This document shows, one piece after another, positions 8,544-16,271 of a stretch of DNA of 64,000 nucleotides. The translations under genes and the position numbers were made by a program. Each line of letters starts with the position of its first letter. Positions within the stretch are counted from its first letter, which is position 1. The notes under the pieces were generated by a model, which made no database searches, had not been told where the DNA came from, and saw only the letters and a list, made by a program, of their open reading frames with translations. Source of the DNA: Salinimicrobium sp049680855 (lineage in GTDB: Bacteria > Bacteroidota > Bacteroidia > Flavobacteriales > Flavobacteriaceae); contig NZ_JBMPGS010000002.1 in the NCBI RefSeq assembly GCF_049680855.1, positions 124,001 to 188,000 on the forward strand, given 5' to 3'.

Positions 8544-9044
8544 CTAAACTACTTCCACCGGTTGCCCAATACGACCATCGGCAGCATTTATACGTTTGAA
8601 CGACCTGAGCAGGATGTGGTAATACAGTACATTGTAAAAGAGATAGGCAAAAAGGAGCAACAAGTGCTCCTGGGTAGAATTAAAGAGGTGAATATGATAT
8701 GTATCTGCTAACATCCGGGCCACGGCAAGTGGTACAGAAATTATAATGATAAGCAGCAGCATACGAATACCCGCGACAAAAGAAAGGGAAAGAAAGCGTT
8801 TCAGGTAATCCTGGTTGTCTCCTTCCTCATTGATCTTATATGTTTTTCGAACTCCCCAGATGACCGCCATAAGGCTTATCATGAAATGAAGCAGTAATAC
8901 CCAGCGAGGTCCGTAATCATCAGAGATATATCCTGCGACTGTCAGGAATATTAAATGGGTAAGTAGATAATAGAAGGCGAGCTTGTCAGACACCTTTCCT
9001 TCTATTAAAAGTTTTTCTAATGCTTTAATTCTAAACCAGATCAT
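8544..9044 (-). CDS. Hypothetical four-helix membrane protein
   Basis: I do not recognise this 166-aa protein. It has an amphipathic N-terminus (FRIKALEKLLIEG), then about four hydrophobic stretches: AFYYLLTHLIFLTVAGYI, WVLLLHFMISLMAVIWG, a third around VAGIRMLLLIIII and a fourth around LLLLFAYLFYNVLYY. The C-terminus is short, charged and cytosolic-looking. It sits between the RloC-like gene and a lipoprotein gene on the same strand, 55 bp from the latter, so the pair may be co-transcribed. Absence of catalytic motifs suggests a structural or transport-accessory role, but I assign none. Confidence 0.65.
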   Translation of the reverse strand: MIWFRIKALEKLLIEGKVSDKLAFYYLLTHLIFLTVAGYISDDYGPRWVLLLHFMISLMAVIWGVRKTYKINEEGDNQDYLKRFLSLSFVAGIRMLLLIIIISVPLAVARMLADTYHIHLFNSTQEHLLLLFAYLFYNVLYYHILLRSFKRINAADGRIGQPVEVV

Positions 9045-9099
9045 AATGTTATTTGTTTCAGTAGTTTATTTGTGGGCGATTCTAAGCCGTGGTAAATTG

Positions 9100-9849
9100 C
9101 TAGTGTTTGGATTGGCTTTTAATATGCTTATAGAACTCATCCATTTTTGCGGCTGTAGTTTTGTGGCTGGATCCAGGAGTCTTTTTTGTGGCAGAAAAAG
9201 GAAGGTAAATAACCATCCAGTGATTCTGGTCATACAATTCTGCACCTACGAGCATGGTAGTTTTTGAATCTTCTAAGTCGTTTATGAACAAGAGGTTCTC
9301 CGGGTCGGCAGGAAAATAACGTTCCGCTAAATAGGTGCCCAGTTCTTTACTGTAGGAGGTTTCTACCATGACGGCAAGACTTTCCATTTCATTATTTTCA
9401 TTGAAAAGATACATGACCAAAGGTGCAGCGGTTGAAAAATTGGAGTAAGCAATACCTTCTTCCACTTCCACATCTGGCGTTCCCCATTCTGCAATTAATT
9501 CTTTCTGGGAAATCCCGAATTCGAGGTTGGGGTCGGGGTAAAGTGTGCTTCTGGGCTCTATGGTCACAGCAATTTCTTTAGTCTCATCCTCATTGGTAAG
9601 CTCAATGGTTGTTTGTCCAACAAACCTGGCAGTAATGAGTCCGTCGGCTGAAACTTCTGCGTGGTATTCATCATTGGAAGAGTAGGTGACAGGAGTTTCT
9701 GAAGTAGCCTGGATTTGATGTTTATCTCCAAAATAAAGAACCTCCTCATTGCTTTCCAGGATGAGACTTTCTTCGGGGTTATCATCTTTTGAGCAACTGC
9801 CAGAGAAAATCAGCAAAATTGCCAGGAAAAGGCATGGATTTTTTTTCAT
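9100..9849 (-). CDS. Lipoprotein with a bacterial Ig-like (BIG2) domain
   Basis: The 249-aa product begins with a type II signal peptide (hydrophobic core LFLAILLIFSG, lipobox SGSC, acylated Cys near residue 19), followed by SKDDNP, the charged linker common in Bacteroidota lipoproteins. Residues about 30-95 look like a BIG2 fold (LYFGDKHQIQA, VSADGLITARFVGQTTI). The remainder (about 105-249) is a conserved-looking domain with GISQKELIAEWGTP that I do not recognise. It is likely on the periplasmic or outer face of the outer membrane, perhaps in adhesion or envelope maintenance. Confidence 0.75.
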   Translation of the reverse strand: MKKNPCLFLAILLIFSGSCSKDDNPEESLILESNEEVLYFGDKHQIQATSETPVTYSSNDEYHAEVSADGLITARFVGQTTIELTNEDETKEIAVTIEPRSTLYPDPNLEFGISQKELIAEWGTPDVEVEEGIAYSNFSTAAPLVMYLFNENNEMESLAVMVETSYSKELGTYLAERYFPADPENLLFINDLEDSKTTMLVGAELYDQNHWMVIYLPFSATKKTPGSSHKTTAAKMDEFYKHIKSQSKH

Positions 9850-10009
9850 ATTAAGAAATATAGTTAAATTATAAAATGTGTTGAAAGCTCCTGGTTAGGT
9901 AATGAAATAGGCGCTTTCCATAAGTCCGAATGGTGTGTAGGGGAGAACCGGGACCTAAATAACAGTTGTAAATCTAAATAAAATCTTAAAAGGTGAAAAA
10001 AAATAACTC

Positions 10010-10031
10010 CTTAAAAATGCCATTTTTTAAG
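10010..10031 (-). terminator. Palindromic terminator candidate downstream of the DUF421 gene
   Basis: CTTAAAAATG at 10010-10019 and CATTTTTTAAG at 10021-10031 form a near-perfect palindrome around one base. It contains the exact 13-mer AAAATGCCATTTT (10014-10026). It lies 46 bp beyond the DUF421 stop codon on the minus strand and is flanked by A/T tracts. Confidence 0.5.
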
Positions 10032-10076
10032 ATGATTTTTGAAAACGGCAAAATTAGGGTAGAGCAGTGCAGGCTT

Positions 10077-10595
10077 TCATTCCCCAACATCCTTCAACAG
10101 CCACTCCTCAACTTCCTGATCTTCCTGCCCGTGTAAAACAGAGATATCACCGGTAGTTTCAAAGACCACGGCCTTCACCTGCGAAAGATTGGTGACATTA
10201 GCTTCCCTTAGTTTAGCCCTTAGATCACCGCGAGTCACTCTTGACTTCTTCAAATTCTCTTCCAGTACCTCGGAACCTTTCATTAATAAGTAGGGCTTAT
10301 TTTCTACCAGGTCTTGAAAAAGTGGAAAACGCCTAAAATATGCTACTAATTGCTGTAGCAGGTAAACCGATGCAAGACCAACAATTCCTGTCATAAGTTT
10401 TACAGAAGCCAGGAGAAGGGTACTGCCAATGATAGATCCAATGGCTATGGTCATGGCAAAATCAAAACTGGACATTTTAGAGAAGCTGCGCTTGCCGGCA
10501 ATTCGCGTAAAAAGAATAACGGCGCAATAAATTGCAACGGCCGATAAGAAAACGGCCAACAATGGCCCGGTGGAAACACCAAAATATTTATCCAT
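10077..10595 (-). CDS. DUF421 (YetF/YcaP-like) membrane protein
   Basis: About 172 aa from ATG at 10595; an upstream in-frame TTG at 10628 would add 11 residues but is less likely. The N-terminal half has three hydrophobic helices with the family signature (RIAGKRSFSKMSSFDF, TIAIGSIIGS). The cytoplasmic C-terminal half carries the DUF421 alpha/beta domain (KPYLLMKGSEVLEENL, VTRGDLRAKLREANV, AVVFETTGDISVL). In Bacilli the family (YetF) and in enterics YcaP are inner-membrane proteins of unknown biochemical role. It is a single gene with its own hairpin terminator. A G8 homopolymer lies in the divergent region upstream (10769-10776). Confidence 0.88.
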   Translation of the reverse strand: MDKYFGVSTGPLLAVFLSAVAIYCAVILFTRIAGKRSFSKMSSFDFAMTIAIGSIIGSTLLLASVKLMTGIVGLASVYLLQQLVAYFRRFPLFQDLVENKPYLLMKGSEVLEENLKKSRVTRGDLRAKLREANVTNLSQVKAVVFETTGDISVLHGQEDQEVEEWLLKDVGE

Positions 10596-10884
10596 AACTA
10601 AACGTGATTTTAAAAGAATTAAAGCCAAGATAGCAACTTCCGGGGATTTATGAGTACTTCTTCAAACGCTGCACAATAATTATTAGATGTTTTTGTGCTG
10701 TAACAAATAAGCTAAGTTCTAGATCGTGTAAGATTGACTTCAGCATATATTATGAGATATAAAGATAAGGGGGGGGACCAGTTTTTCCAGATATTGAAAA
10801 ATGCTATTTTAATGTTCACTTTTAGTTCATTCCATTCTGAAAAAAAAGTTAACTTCAGGTAGAAAACAATTGAAGCCTGTCATT

Positions 10885-11616
10885 ATGAAGGATAATTTCT
10901 CCACAAGATCCAATGACTATGCAAAATTTCGTCCGGGATATCCGCAAGAGATGTTTCATTTCCTGAGCCGGCAGCTCTCTGCCAAAGAACGTGCCTGGGA
11001 TTGCGGTACGGGCAACGGGCAAGTAGCAGGGAAACTGGCGGATTTCTTCAGGGAAGTGTACGGGACAGATATTAGTGTGAATCAGTTAATGAATGCGCAG
11101 AACAAGCCGAATATTCACTATTCCAAACAAAAGGCCGAAAAAACGAATTTTCCCGATGCTTTTTTTGACCTGGTAACGGTGGCGCAGGCGGTGCACTGGT
11201 TCGACTTTAATGAATTCTACAGCGAAGTGCAGCGTACCTTGAAACCAGGCGGAATCATAGCGATCATGGGCTATGGATTGTTTTCGGCGAATGAAGCCAC
11301 GAATAAAGTGATCGATCATTTTTACCGGGAGATCGTGGGGCCATTTTGGGATGAGGAACGAAAATATCTTGATGAGGAATACAAGACAATTCCTTTTCCG
11401 TTTGAGGAAGTTGAAACGCCAGAATTCAGGAATGAGATAAACTGGAGCCTGGAGCGCCTGGTGGGTTATTTAAAAACCTGGAGCGCCGTAAAGCATTACG
11501 AAAAGGAGAAACATGAGAATCCGGTGGATCTGGTGTACGACGAATTAAAAGAAGCCTTCGGGGAGCATGGAAAAATCAGCTTTCCGGTGCTCTTCAGGAT
11601 GGGCAGGAAAAATTAG
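10885..11616 (+). CDS. Class I SAM-dependent methyltransferase
   Basis: About 243 aa from ATG at 10885 (MKDNFSTRSNDYAKFRPGYP); a TTG five codons upstream is also possible. SAM-binding motif I is WDCGTGNGQVA, followed by motif II YGTDIS and the motif IV-like FDLVTVAQAVHWFD. This is the Methyltransf_11 (UbiE/Tam-like) group with the characteristic AxxFRPxYP N-terminus of trans-aconitate-like or unknown-substrate methyltransferases. The C-terminal RLVGYLKTWSAVKHYEKE segment, a substrate lid, is usual in this subgroup. The substrate cannot be inferred. It is transcribed divergently from the DUF421 gene and ends at a bidirectional hairpin. Confidence 0.9.
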   Translation: MKDNFSTRSNDYAKFRPGYPQEMFHFLSRQLSAKERAWDCGTGNGQVAGKLADFFREVYGTDISVNQLMNAQNKPNIHYSKQKAEKTNFPDAFFDLVTVAQAVHWFDFNEFYSEVQRTLKPGGIIAIMGYGLFSANEATNKVIDHFYREIVGPFWDEERKYLDEEYKTIPFPFEEVETPEFRNEINWSLERLVGYLKTWSAVKHYEKEKHENPVDLVYDELKEAFGEHGKISFPVLFRMGRKN

Positions 11617-11645
11617 TTCTTCAGAGATATTTTTAATTGGGTATT

Positions 11646-11688
11646 AAAAAATGCGGTTTTCAGAAGTTATTTTAAAAACCACATTTTT
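11646..11688. terminator. Bidirectional terminator between methyltransferase and secreted-protein genes
   Basis: AAAAAATG-C-GGTTTT (11646-11660) pairs with AAAACC-A-CATTTTT (11675-11688), with one mismatch and a 14-nt loop. The stem is flanked by A and T tracts on both sides, which suits the convergent genes ending at 11616 (+) and 11723 (-). Confidence 0.6.
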
Positions 11689-11722
11689 CGATGTCTAGTT
11701 ATTCTATTTTCCAAAGTCCGCT

Positions 11723-12136
11723 TCAGTTGTTATCATTTTTTCCTCTTAGTTCTCTTTTTATTTCCGGATGCTCGTATTTAAAACTCTCTTCAATAATAGA
11801 ATCGGTTTCTGCATCATATCTAAAGGAGCTAAAATTCCCTTGCTCATCAAATTTTCCGAAGGAAACCGGCTCGGCAGGAGTGGTGGTCATAATATAATAG
11901 CCGTCGCTCGTAGTATTGAACAACTTGCCGATTTTCTCTTCCTTATTGTTCTTTATTCGGGAAATAATAAAATTCTGCGCCTGCGGGGTAAAAATATAAG
12001 CATCATTATTAAAGGAATATTGAGCTGTATCGCCCTTTGCATTACTGCGCGCCTGTCGTTTGGTGTTGGTATTCCTTTCCTGCGCAAAACCAGAGCTTCC
12101 CACGAGAAAAAGCAGTGCAAAAATGACACTTTTCAT
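11723..12136 (-). CDS. Small secreted protein, unknown function
   Basis: The 137-aa product has a clear Sec signal peptide (IFALLFLVGSSGFAQ, cleavage after the first AQ near residue 19). The mature part is polar and contains RQARSNAKGDTAQYSF and a repeat-poor C-terminus rich in charge (EYHPEIKREL-like). I see no known domain. It is probably periplasmic. The ORF stands alone, convergent with the methyltransferase and divergent from ychF. Confidence 0.6.
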   Translation of the reverse strand: MKSVIFALLFLVGSSGFAQERNTNTKRQARSNAKGDTAQYSFNNDAYIFTPQAQNFIISRIKNNKEEKIGKLFNTTSDGYYIMTTTPAEPVSFGKFDEQGNFSSFRYDAETDSIIEESFKYEHPEIKRELRGKNDNN

Positions 12137-12311
12137 AACTATTTAATTTTCAGATTCCTATAAATTTAAACATTGTGCCTGTTAAGTCGTAATAAAGCTT
12201 CGTTAGGTTTTTGTTAAGCGGAAAAAAATCTTTGCCGAAGTAATTCTTTAGAAATGGCATTCTTCCGAAGCATTCAAAAATCTTGAAGTACGTAATCTCC
12301 CAAAAGATACC

Positions 12312-12319
12312 TATCTTTG
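12312..12319 (+). promoter_or_regulatory. Promoter -7 element of ychF
   Basis: TATCTTTG matches the Bacteroidota sigma-A -7 consensus TAnnTTTG. It lies 33 bp before the ychF ATG. No good -33 TTG at normal spacing was seen; the nearest is 26 bp upstream. Confidence 0.5.
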
Positions 12320-12352
12320 CAGCCGCAAAAAACACGCATCAAAACATAGTAT

Positions 12353-13447
12353 ATGAAAGCCGGAATTGTAGGATTGCCTAACGTTGGAAAATCAACTTTA
12401 TTTAATTGTTTATCAAATGCCAAGGCACAAAGCGCGAATTTTCCGTTTTGTACCATTGAGCCCAATGTTGGAGTGGTAAACGTGCCAGACAAGCGGCTGG
12501 AGAAACTGGAATCTTTGGTAAATCCTGAGCGCGTAATTCCCGCAACCGTGGAGATCGTGGATATTGCAGGTCTTGTAAAAGGTGCCAGTAAAGGAGAAGG
12601 ACTTGGAAATCAATTTCTTGGAAACATTCGGGAAACAGATGCTATTCTACATGTTTTAAGATGTTTCGAAAATGACAATATTGTTCACGTAGATGGTTCT
12701 ATTGACCCTATACGGGATAAGGAAACCATTGATATGGAACTTCAGCTGAAGGACCTTGAAACCGTTGAGAAGAAACTGGACAAGGTAAAACGTGCTGCAA
12801 AAACCGGAAATAAAGAAGCCCAAAAAGAAGAAGCCGCTTTGTTAAAGGCAAAAGCAGGGCTGGAAGAAGGAAAATCTATTAGAGCTATAGAATTTACCGA
12901 AGCCGAACATGATGAATTCATCAAACCTTTGCAGTTCATTACGGCAAAGCCGGTAATGTATGTTTGTAATGTAGACGAGGGTGCTGCAGCTACAGGAAAT
13001 GAATATGTTGAGAAAGTAAAGGAAGCCGTAAAAGGCGAAGGGGCAGAAGTGCTTGTTTTAGCCGTGGGAACAGAGGCTGATATTACCGAGCTAGATGATT
13101 ACGAAGAACGCCAAATGTTCCTTCAGGATATAGGTCTTGACGAGCCAGGATCTGCCAAACTTATTCGTGGCGCATATGAACTTTTGAATCTTCAAACCTA
13201 TTTTACGGCCGGAGTGAAAGAAGTTAGAGCATGGACCATTCCTATAGGATCTACTGCGCCGCAGGCCGCCGGAGTGATCCACACCGATTTCGAAAAAGGA
13301 TTTATTAGAGCCGAAGTAATCGCTTATTCAGATTTTGAATCCTACGGAAGTGAAGCAAAAGTGAAGGAAGCAGGGAAAATGAGAGTAGAAGGGAAGGAGT
13401 ACATTGTAAAAGATGGAGATGTGATGCACTTTAGGTTCAATGTTTAG
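12353..13447 (+). CDS. ychF: Ribosome-associated ATPase YchF/OLA1
   Basis: This 364-aa protein is a universally conserved Obg-family P-loop protein that prefers ATP and binds ribosomes. The motifs are in order: G1 GLPNVGKST, the switch region NFPFCTIEPNVG, G3 DIAGLVKGASKGEGLGNQFL, a helical hairpin around 120-180, NVDE near 205 and a C-terminal TGS domain (AWTIPIGSTAPQAAG). The length is standard. It has its own TAnnTTTG promoter and is monocistronic. Confidence 0.97.
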   Translation: MKAGIVGLPNVGKSTLFNCLSNAKAQSANFPFCTIEPNVGVVNVPDKRLEKLESLVNPERVIPATVEIVDIAGLVKGASKGEGLGNQFLGNIRETDAILHVLRCFENDNIVHVDGSIDPIRDKETIDMELQLKDLETVEKKLDKVKRAAKTGNKEAQKEEAALLKAKAGLEEGKSIRAIEFTEAEHDEFIKPLQFITAKPVMYVCNVDEGAAATGNEYVEKVKEAVKGEGAEVLVLAVGTEADITELDDYEERQMFLQDIGLDEPGSAKLIRGAYELLNLQTYFTAGVKEVRAWTIPIGSTAPQAAGVIHTDFEKGFIRAEVIAYSDFESYGSEAKVKEAGKMRVEGKEYIVKDGDVMHFRFNV

Positions 13448-13928
13448 ATATTAGATCTGAGATTTAATAAATATCTTCCTAAAAAGCTTGTTGTGATTGG
13501 TCTTTGTTATGCTTAGGATGAAAGGATTGTTTAAAATAAAGTTTTTGCAATTTTTCGGACTATCGAAACTTTATCGTGAAATTTGAAGTGATGGCACCGT
13601 GAAATTTTAGGCTGTTTGAGCTAAACGAATTTTTCTTTTTATTTGAATTACAGAAGCGAGTTCTTAAAATTTAGGTGCTGAGAGATAAATTTAGATAAAG
13701 TTTCGTAAGCCTAGACTTTTTTGTTTCTTTTTTGGGCGATGCAAAAAAGAAAGAACCTATTAGAAGATTTCTACACAAGGTGGATTTGAAATTTTATTTA
13801 GGATAGGATTGATTTACAGTAAACAGTAAACATCTATTAATTATTTGTTAATTACTTTGTGCGACAGGTGTTTTAACTTTTTGTTGTAAATCTTATATTA
13901 GCCACAAAACCCAAGGGAGACCTACATT
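13448..13928. repeat. Intergenic region with inverted and hairpin repeats upstream of parE
   Basis: No convincing gene was found in these 481 bp. It starts with degenerate TAGATATTAGATCTGAG text at 13445. A perfect 12-bp inverted repeat, CGAAACTTTATC (13564-13575) and GATAAAGTTTCG (13694-13705), encloses about 118 bp with two CGTGAAATTT units. It is followed by a perfect hairpin TTTCTTTTTTG/CAAAAAAGAAA at 13724-13752 with a 7-nt loop. The ensemble looks like a dispersed, non-coding repeat element of flavobacterial genomes, a family I recall with that hairpin as one end. The parE promoter must lie in the last 100 bp, but no strong TAnnTTTG match was seen. Confidence 0.5.
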
Positions 13929-15785
13929 ATGAGCACAGAAACCAAATATACCGAAGATAATATTCGGTCGCTAGACTGGAAGGAGCATATAAGAATGCGT
14001 CCCGGGATGTATATTGGTAAACTTGGCGACGGTTCCAGTGCAGATGACGGTATTTATATCCTGTTAAAGGAGGTGATCGACAACTGTATTGATGAATTTG
14101 TCATGGGTGCCGGGAAGACCATTGAGATCTCGGTACAGAATCAAAAAGTAATTGTTCGTGATTACGGGCGTGGAATTCCGCTGGGAAAGGTAGTGGATGT
14201 GGTTTCTAAAATGAATACCGGTGGTAAATATGATACCCGCGCTTTCAAAAAATCTGTTGGGCTTAACGGGGTTGGTACTAAAGCGGTAAATGCACTTTCT
14301 TCAGCATTCAGGGTAGAATCAACCCGTGACGGAAAATCTAAGTCGGCAGAATTTGAGCAGGGGAATCTCATTAATGAAGAAGAACTTGACGAGACTTCCA
14401 GGAGAAGAGGTACGAAAGTTACTTTTGTGCCCGATGAGGAAATATTCAAGAATTACAAGTTTCGTTCGGAATACATAGAAAAAATGCTGAAAAACTATGT
14501 CTACCTCAATCCGGGGTTAACAATAGTTTTTAACGGCGAAAAATTTTATTCAGAAAATGGTCTTGCCGATCTTTTGGCAGACAGCATTCATCCCGATGAC
14601 CGGCTGTACGATATCATTCACCTTCGTGGAAATGATATTGAAGTAGCACTTACCCACAGTAGATCACAGTACAGCGAAGAATACCACTCTTTTGTGAACG
14701 GGCAGCATACCTCGCAAGGAGGAACACACCTGGCAGCCTATCGAGAAGCCGTGGTGAAAACCCTTAGGGAATTTTACGGAAAGAATTTCGAAGCCAGTGA
14801 TATTAGGAAATCCATTGTTTCTGCAATAAGTATAAAAGTAATGGAACCTGTTTTTGAAAGTCAGACAAAAACGAAACTGGGTTCTACAGATATGGGCGGC
14901 GAACTGCCAACGGTGCGTACGTATATCAATGATTTTGTAAAAACGCAGCTGGACAACTTTCTTCATAAGAATACTGAAACAGCCGAATTGCTCCACCGTA
15001 AGATTCTTCAGGCAGAGCGGGAGCGCAAAGAGCTTTCGGGAATAAGGAAACTGGCAAAAGACCGTGCTAAAAAAGCAAGTCTTCACAATAAAAAATTGAG
15101 AGACTGCAGGATTCACCTTGGAGACAGCAAGAAGGAACGTTACCTGGAGAGTACTTTGTTTATCACGGAGGGAGATTCGGCCAGTGGTTCTATTACAAAG
15201 TCCAGGGATGTGAACACGCAGGCGGTTTTCAGTTTGAAGGGAAAACCTTTGAACAGCTACGGACTTAGTAAAAAGATCGTTTACGAGAATGAAGAATTTA
15301 ATCTGCTTCAGGCAGCATTGAATATTGAAGAGTCTATGGAAGATCTTCGGTATAACAATATCGTGATCGCAACAGATGCCGATGTAGATGGAATGCACAT
15401 TCGGTTGCTGCTCATTACTTTCTTTTTACAGTTTTTTCCGGAGCTTATAAAAGATAATCACCTGTACATTCTGCAAACCCCGCTTTTCAGGGTTCGAAAT
15501 AAAAAAGAAACGATTTACTGCTACAGCGAATATGAAAGGCAGCAGGCAGTGCGAAAATTATCGGGAAAAGCAGAGATCACGCGATTTAAAGGTTTAGGAG
15601 AAATTTCTCCCGATGAATTCAAGCATTTCATTGGAGATGATATTCGGCTGGATCCTGTTATGCTTGACAAGGAAATGTCTATTGAAGAGCTCCTTAATTT
15701 TTACATGGGCAAGAACACCCCAGACAGGCAGGAGTTTATTATTGATAACTTAAAGGTTGAACTCGATTTAATAGAAGAAGATTAG
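13929..15785 (+). CDS. parE: DNA topoisomerase IV subunit B
   Basis: A 618-aa type IIA topoisomerase ATPase subunit that decatenates daughter chromosomes together with ParC. Visible are the GHKL ATPase features (HIRMRPGMYIG, Asn in KEVIDNCIDEF, GRGIP, GVGTKAVNALS), the transducer domain and the C-terminal TOPRIM region (ITEGDSASGS, DADVDGMHIR, ITRFKGLGEISP). It lacks the insertion of gyrB and its length fits ParE; adjacency to parC rather than gyrA supports this. Its stop codon is directly followed by the next ATG. It begins a tight operon: parE, a small membrane gene, parC, mscL. Confidence 0.95.
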   Translation: MSTETKYTEDNIRSLDWKEHIRMRPGMYIGKLGDGSSADDGIYILLKEVIDNCIDEFVMGAGKTIEISVQNQKVIVRDYGRGIPLGKVVDVVSKMNTGGKYDTRAFKKSVGLNGVGTKAVNALSSAFRVESTRDGKSKSAEFEQGNLINEEELDETSRRRGTKVTFVPDEEIFKNYKFRSEYIEKMLKNYVYLNPGLTIVFNGEKFYSENGLADLLADSIHPDDRLYDIIHLRGNDIEVALTHSRSQYSEEYHSFVNGQHTSQGGTHLAAYREAVVKTLREFYGKNFEASDIRKSIVSAISIKVMEPVFESQTKTKLGSTDMGGELPTVRTYINDFVKTQLDNFLHKNTETAELLHRKILQAERERKELSGIRKLAKDRAKKASLHNKKLRDCRIHLGDSKKERYLESTLFITEGDSASGSITKSRDVNTQAVFSLKGKPLNSYGLSKKIVYENEEFNLLQAALNIEESMEDLRYNNIVIATDADVDGMHIRLLLITFFLQFFPELIKDNHLYILQTPLFRVRNKKETIYCYSEYERQQAVRKLSGKAEITRFKGLGEISPDEFKHFIGDDIRLDPVMLDKEMSIEELLNFYMGKNTPDRQEFIIDNLKVELDLIEED

Positions 15786-16271
15786 ATGAGGTTCAATAAT
15801 AAAAAAGAAACCAGCCTGGTTCCTTCTATTTATATCATTATTGTAGCTGTTTTTATCACTAATTCCTTTGCTTCCCTTGAGTTAAAGTACGATGATACTC
15901 CTTTCAATTACAGCAGTCTCATCCCAAATCTTATCGCTCTTCTAGTTGCGATTTATATTTTTATTGTTGGTAGATCTTTTGAGTTTGACAGCGATGGCGA
16001 AACGCTGAATTTCAAAAGTAATGGTTTGCTTATCTCCAAATTCATGCATTACAGGGAGCAGCGAACAGAAGTGCCGAAAAGCAAACTACGAGATTTTAAG
16101 ATTATTAATTTCTGGGTCTATAAGAAGCTTCATATCTATATTAACTCAAGAAATAAAAAAGGCTACAGGCATTACAAGTATAATATTACCTTTTTGGGAG
16201 GTAAGAAACGTAAATCTTTAAAGCAATCTTTGGCAAAGGTTGTAGAACGAAATAATAAAGTCAAAGCTTAG
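15786..16271 (+). CDS. Small membrane protein between parE and parC
   Basis: I do not recognise this 161-aa protein. It has two N-terminal transmembrane helices (SIYIIIVAVFITNSFASL and LIPNLIALLVAIYIFIVG), then about 100 mostly beta/basic residues (FEFDSDGETLNF, KSKLRDFKIINFWVYKKL, ending LAKVVERNNKVKA). This resembles a PH-like (bPH) domain after a two-helix anchor, but that is only a topology guess. Its ATG follows the parE TAG with no gap, and its TAG is directly followed by the parC ATG, so it must be co-transcribed with topoisomerase IV. Its role there is unknown. Confidence 0.75.
   Translation: MRFNNKKETSLVPSIYIIIVAVFITNSFASLELKYDDTPFNYSSLIPNLIALLVAIYIFIVGRSFEFDSDGETLNFKSNGLLISKFMHYREQRTEVPKSKLRDFKIINFWVYKKLHIYINSRNKKGYRHYKYNITFLGGKKRKSLKQSLAKVVERNNKVKA

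Noticed and set aside
14664..15398. A 244-codon open frame antisense to parE
   Set aside because: It lies completely inside the parE catalytic region. The composition follows from the codons on the coding strand.
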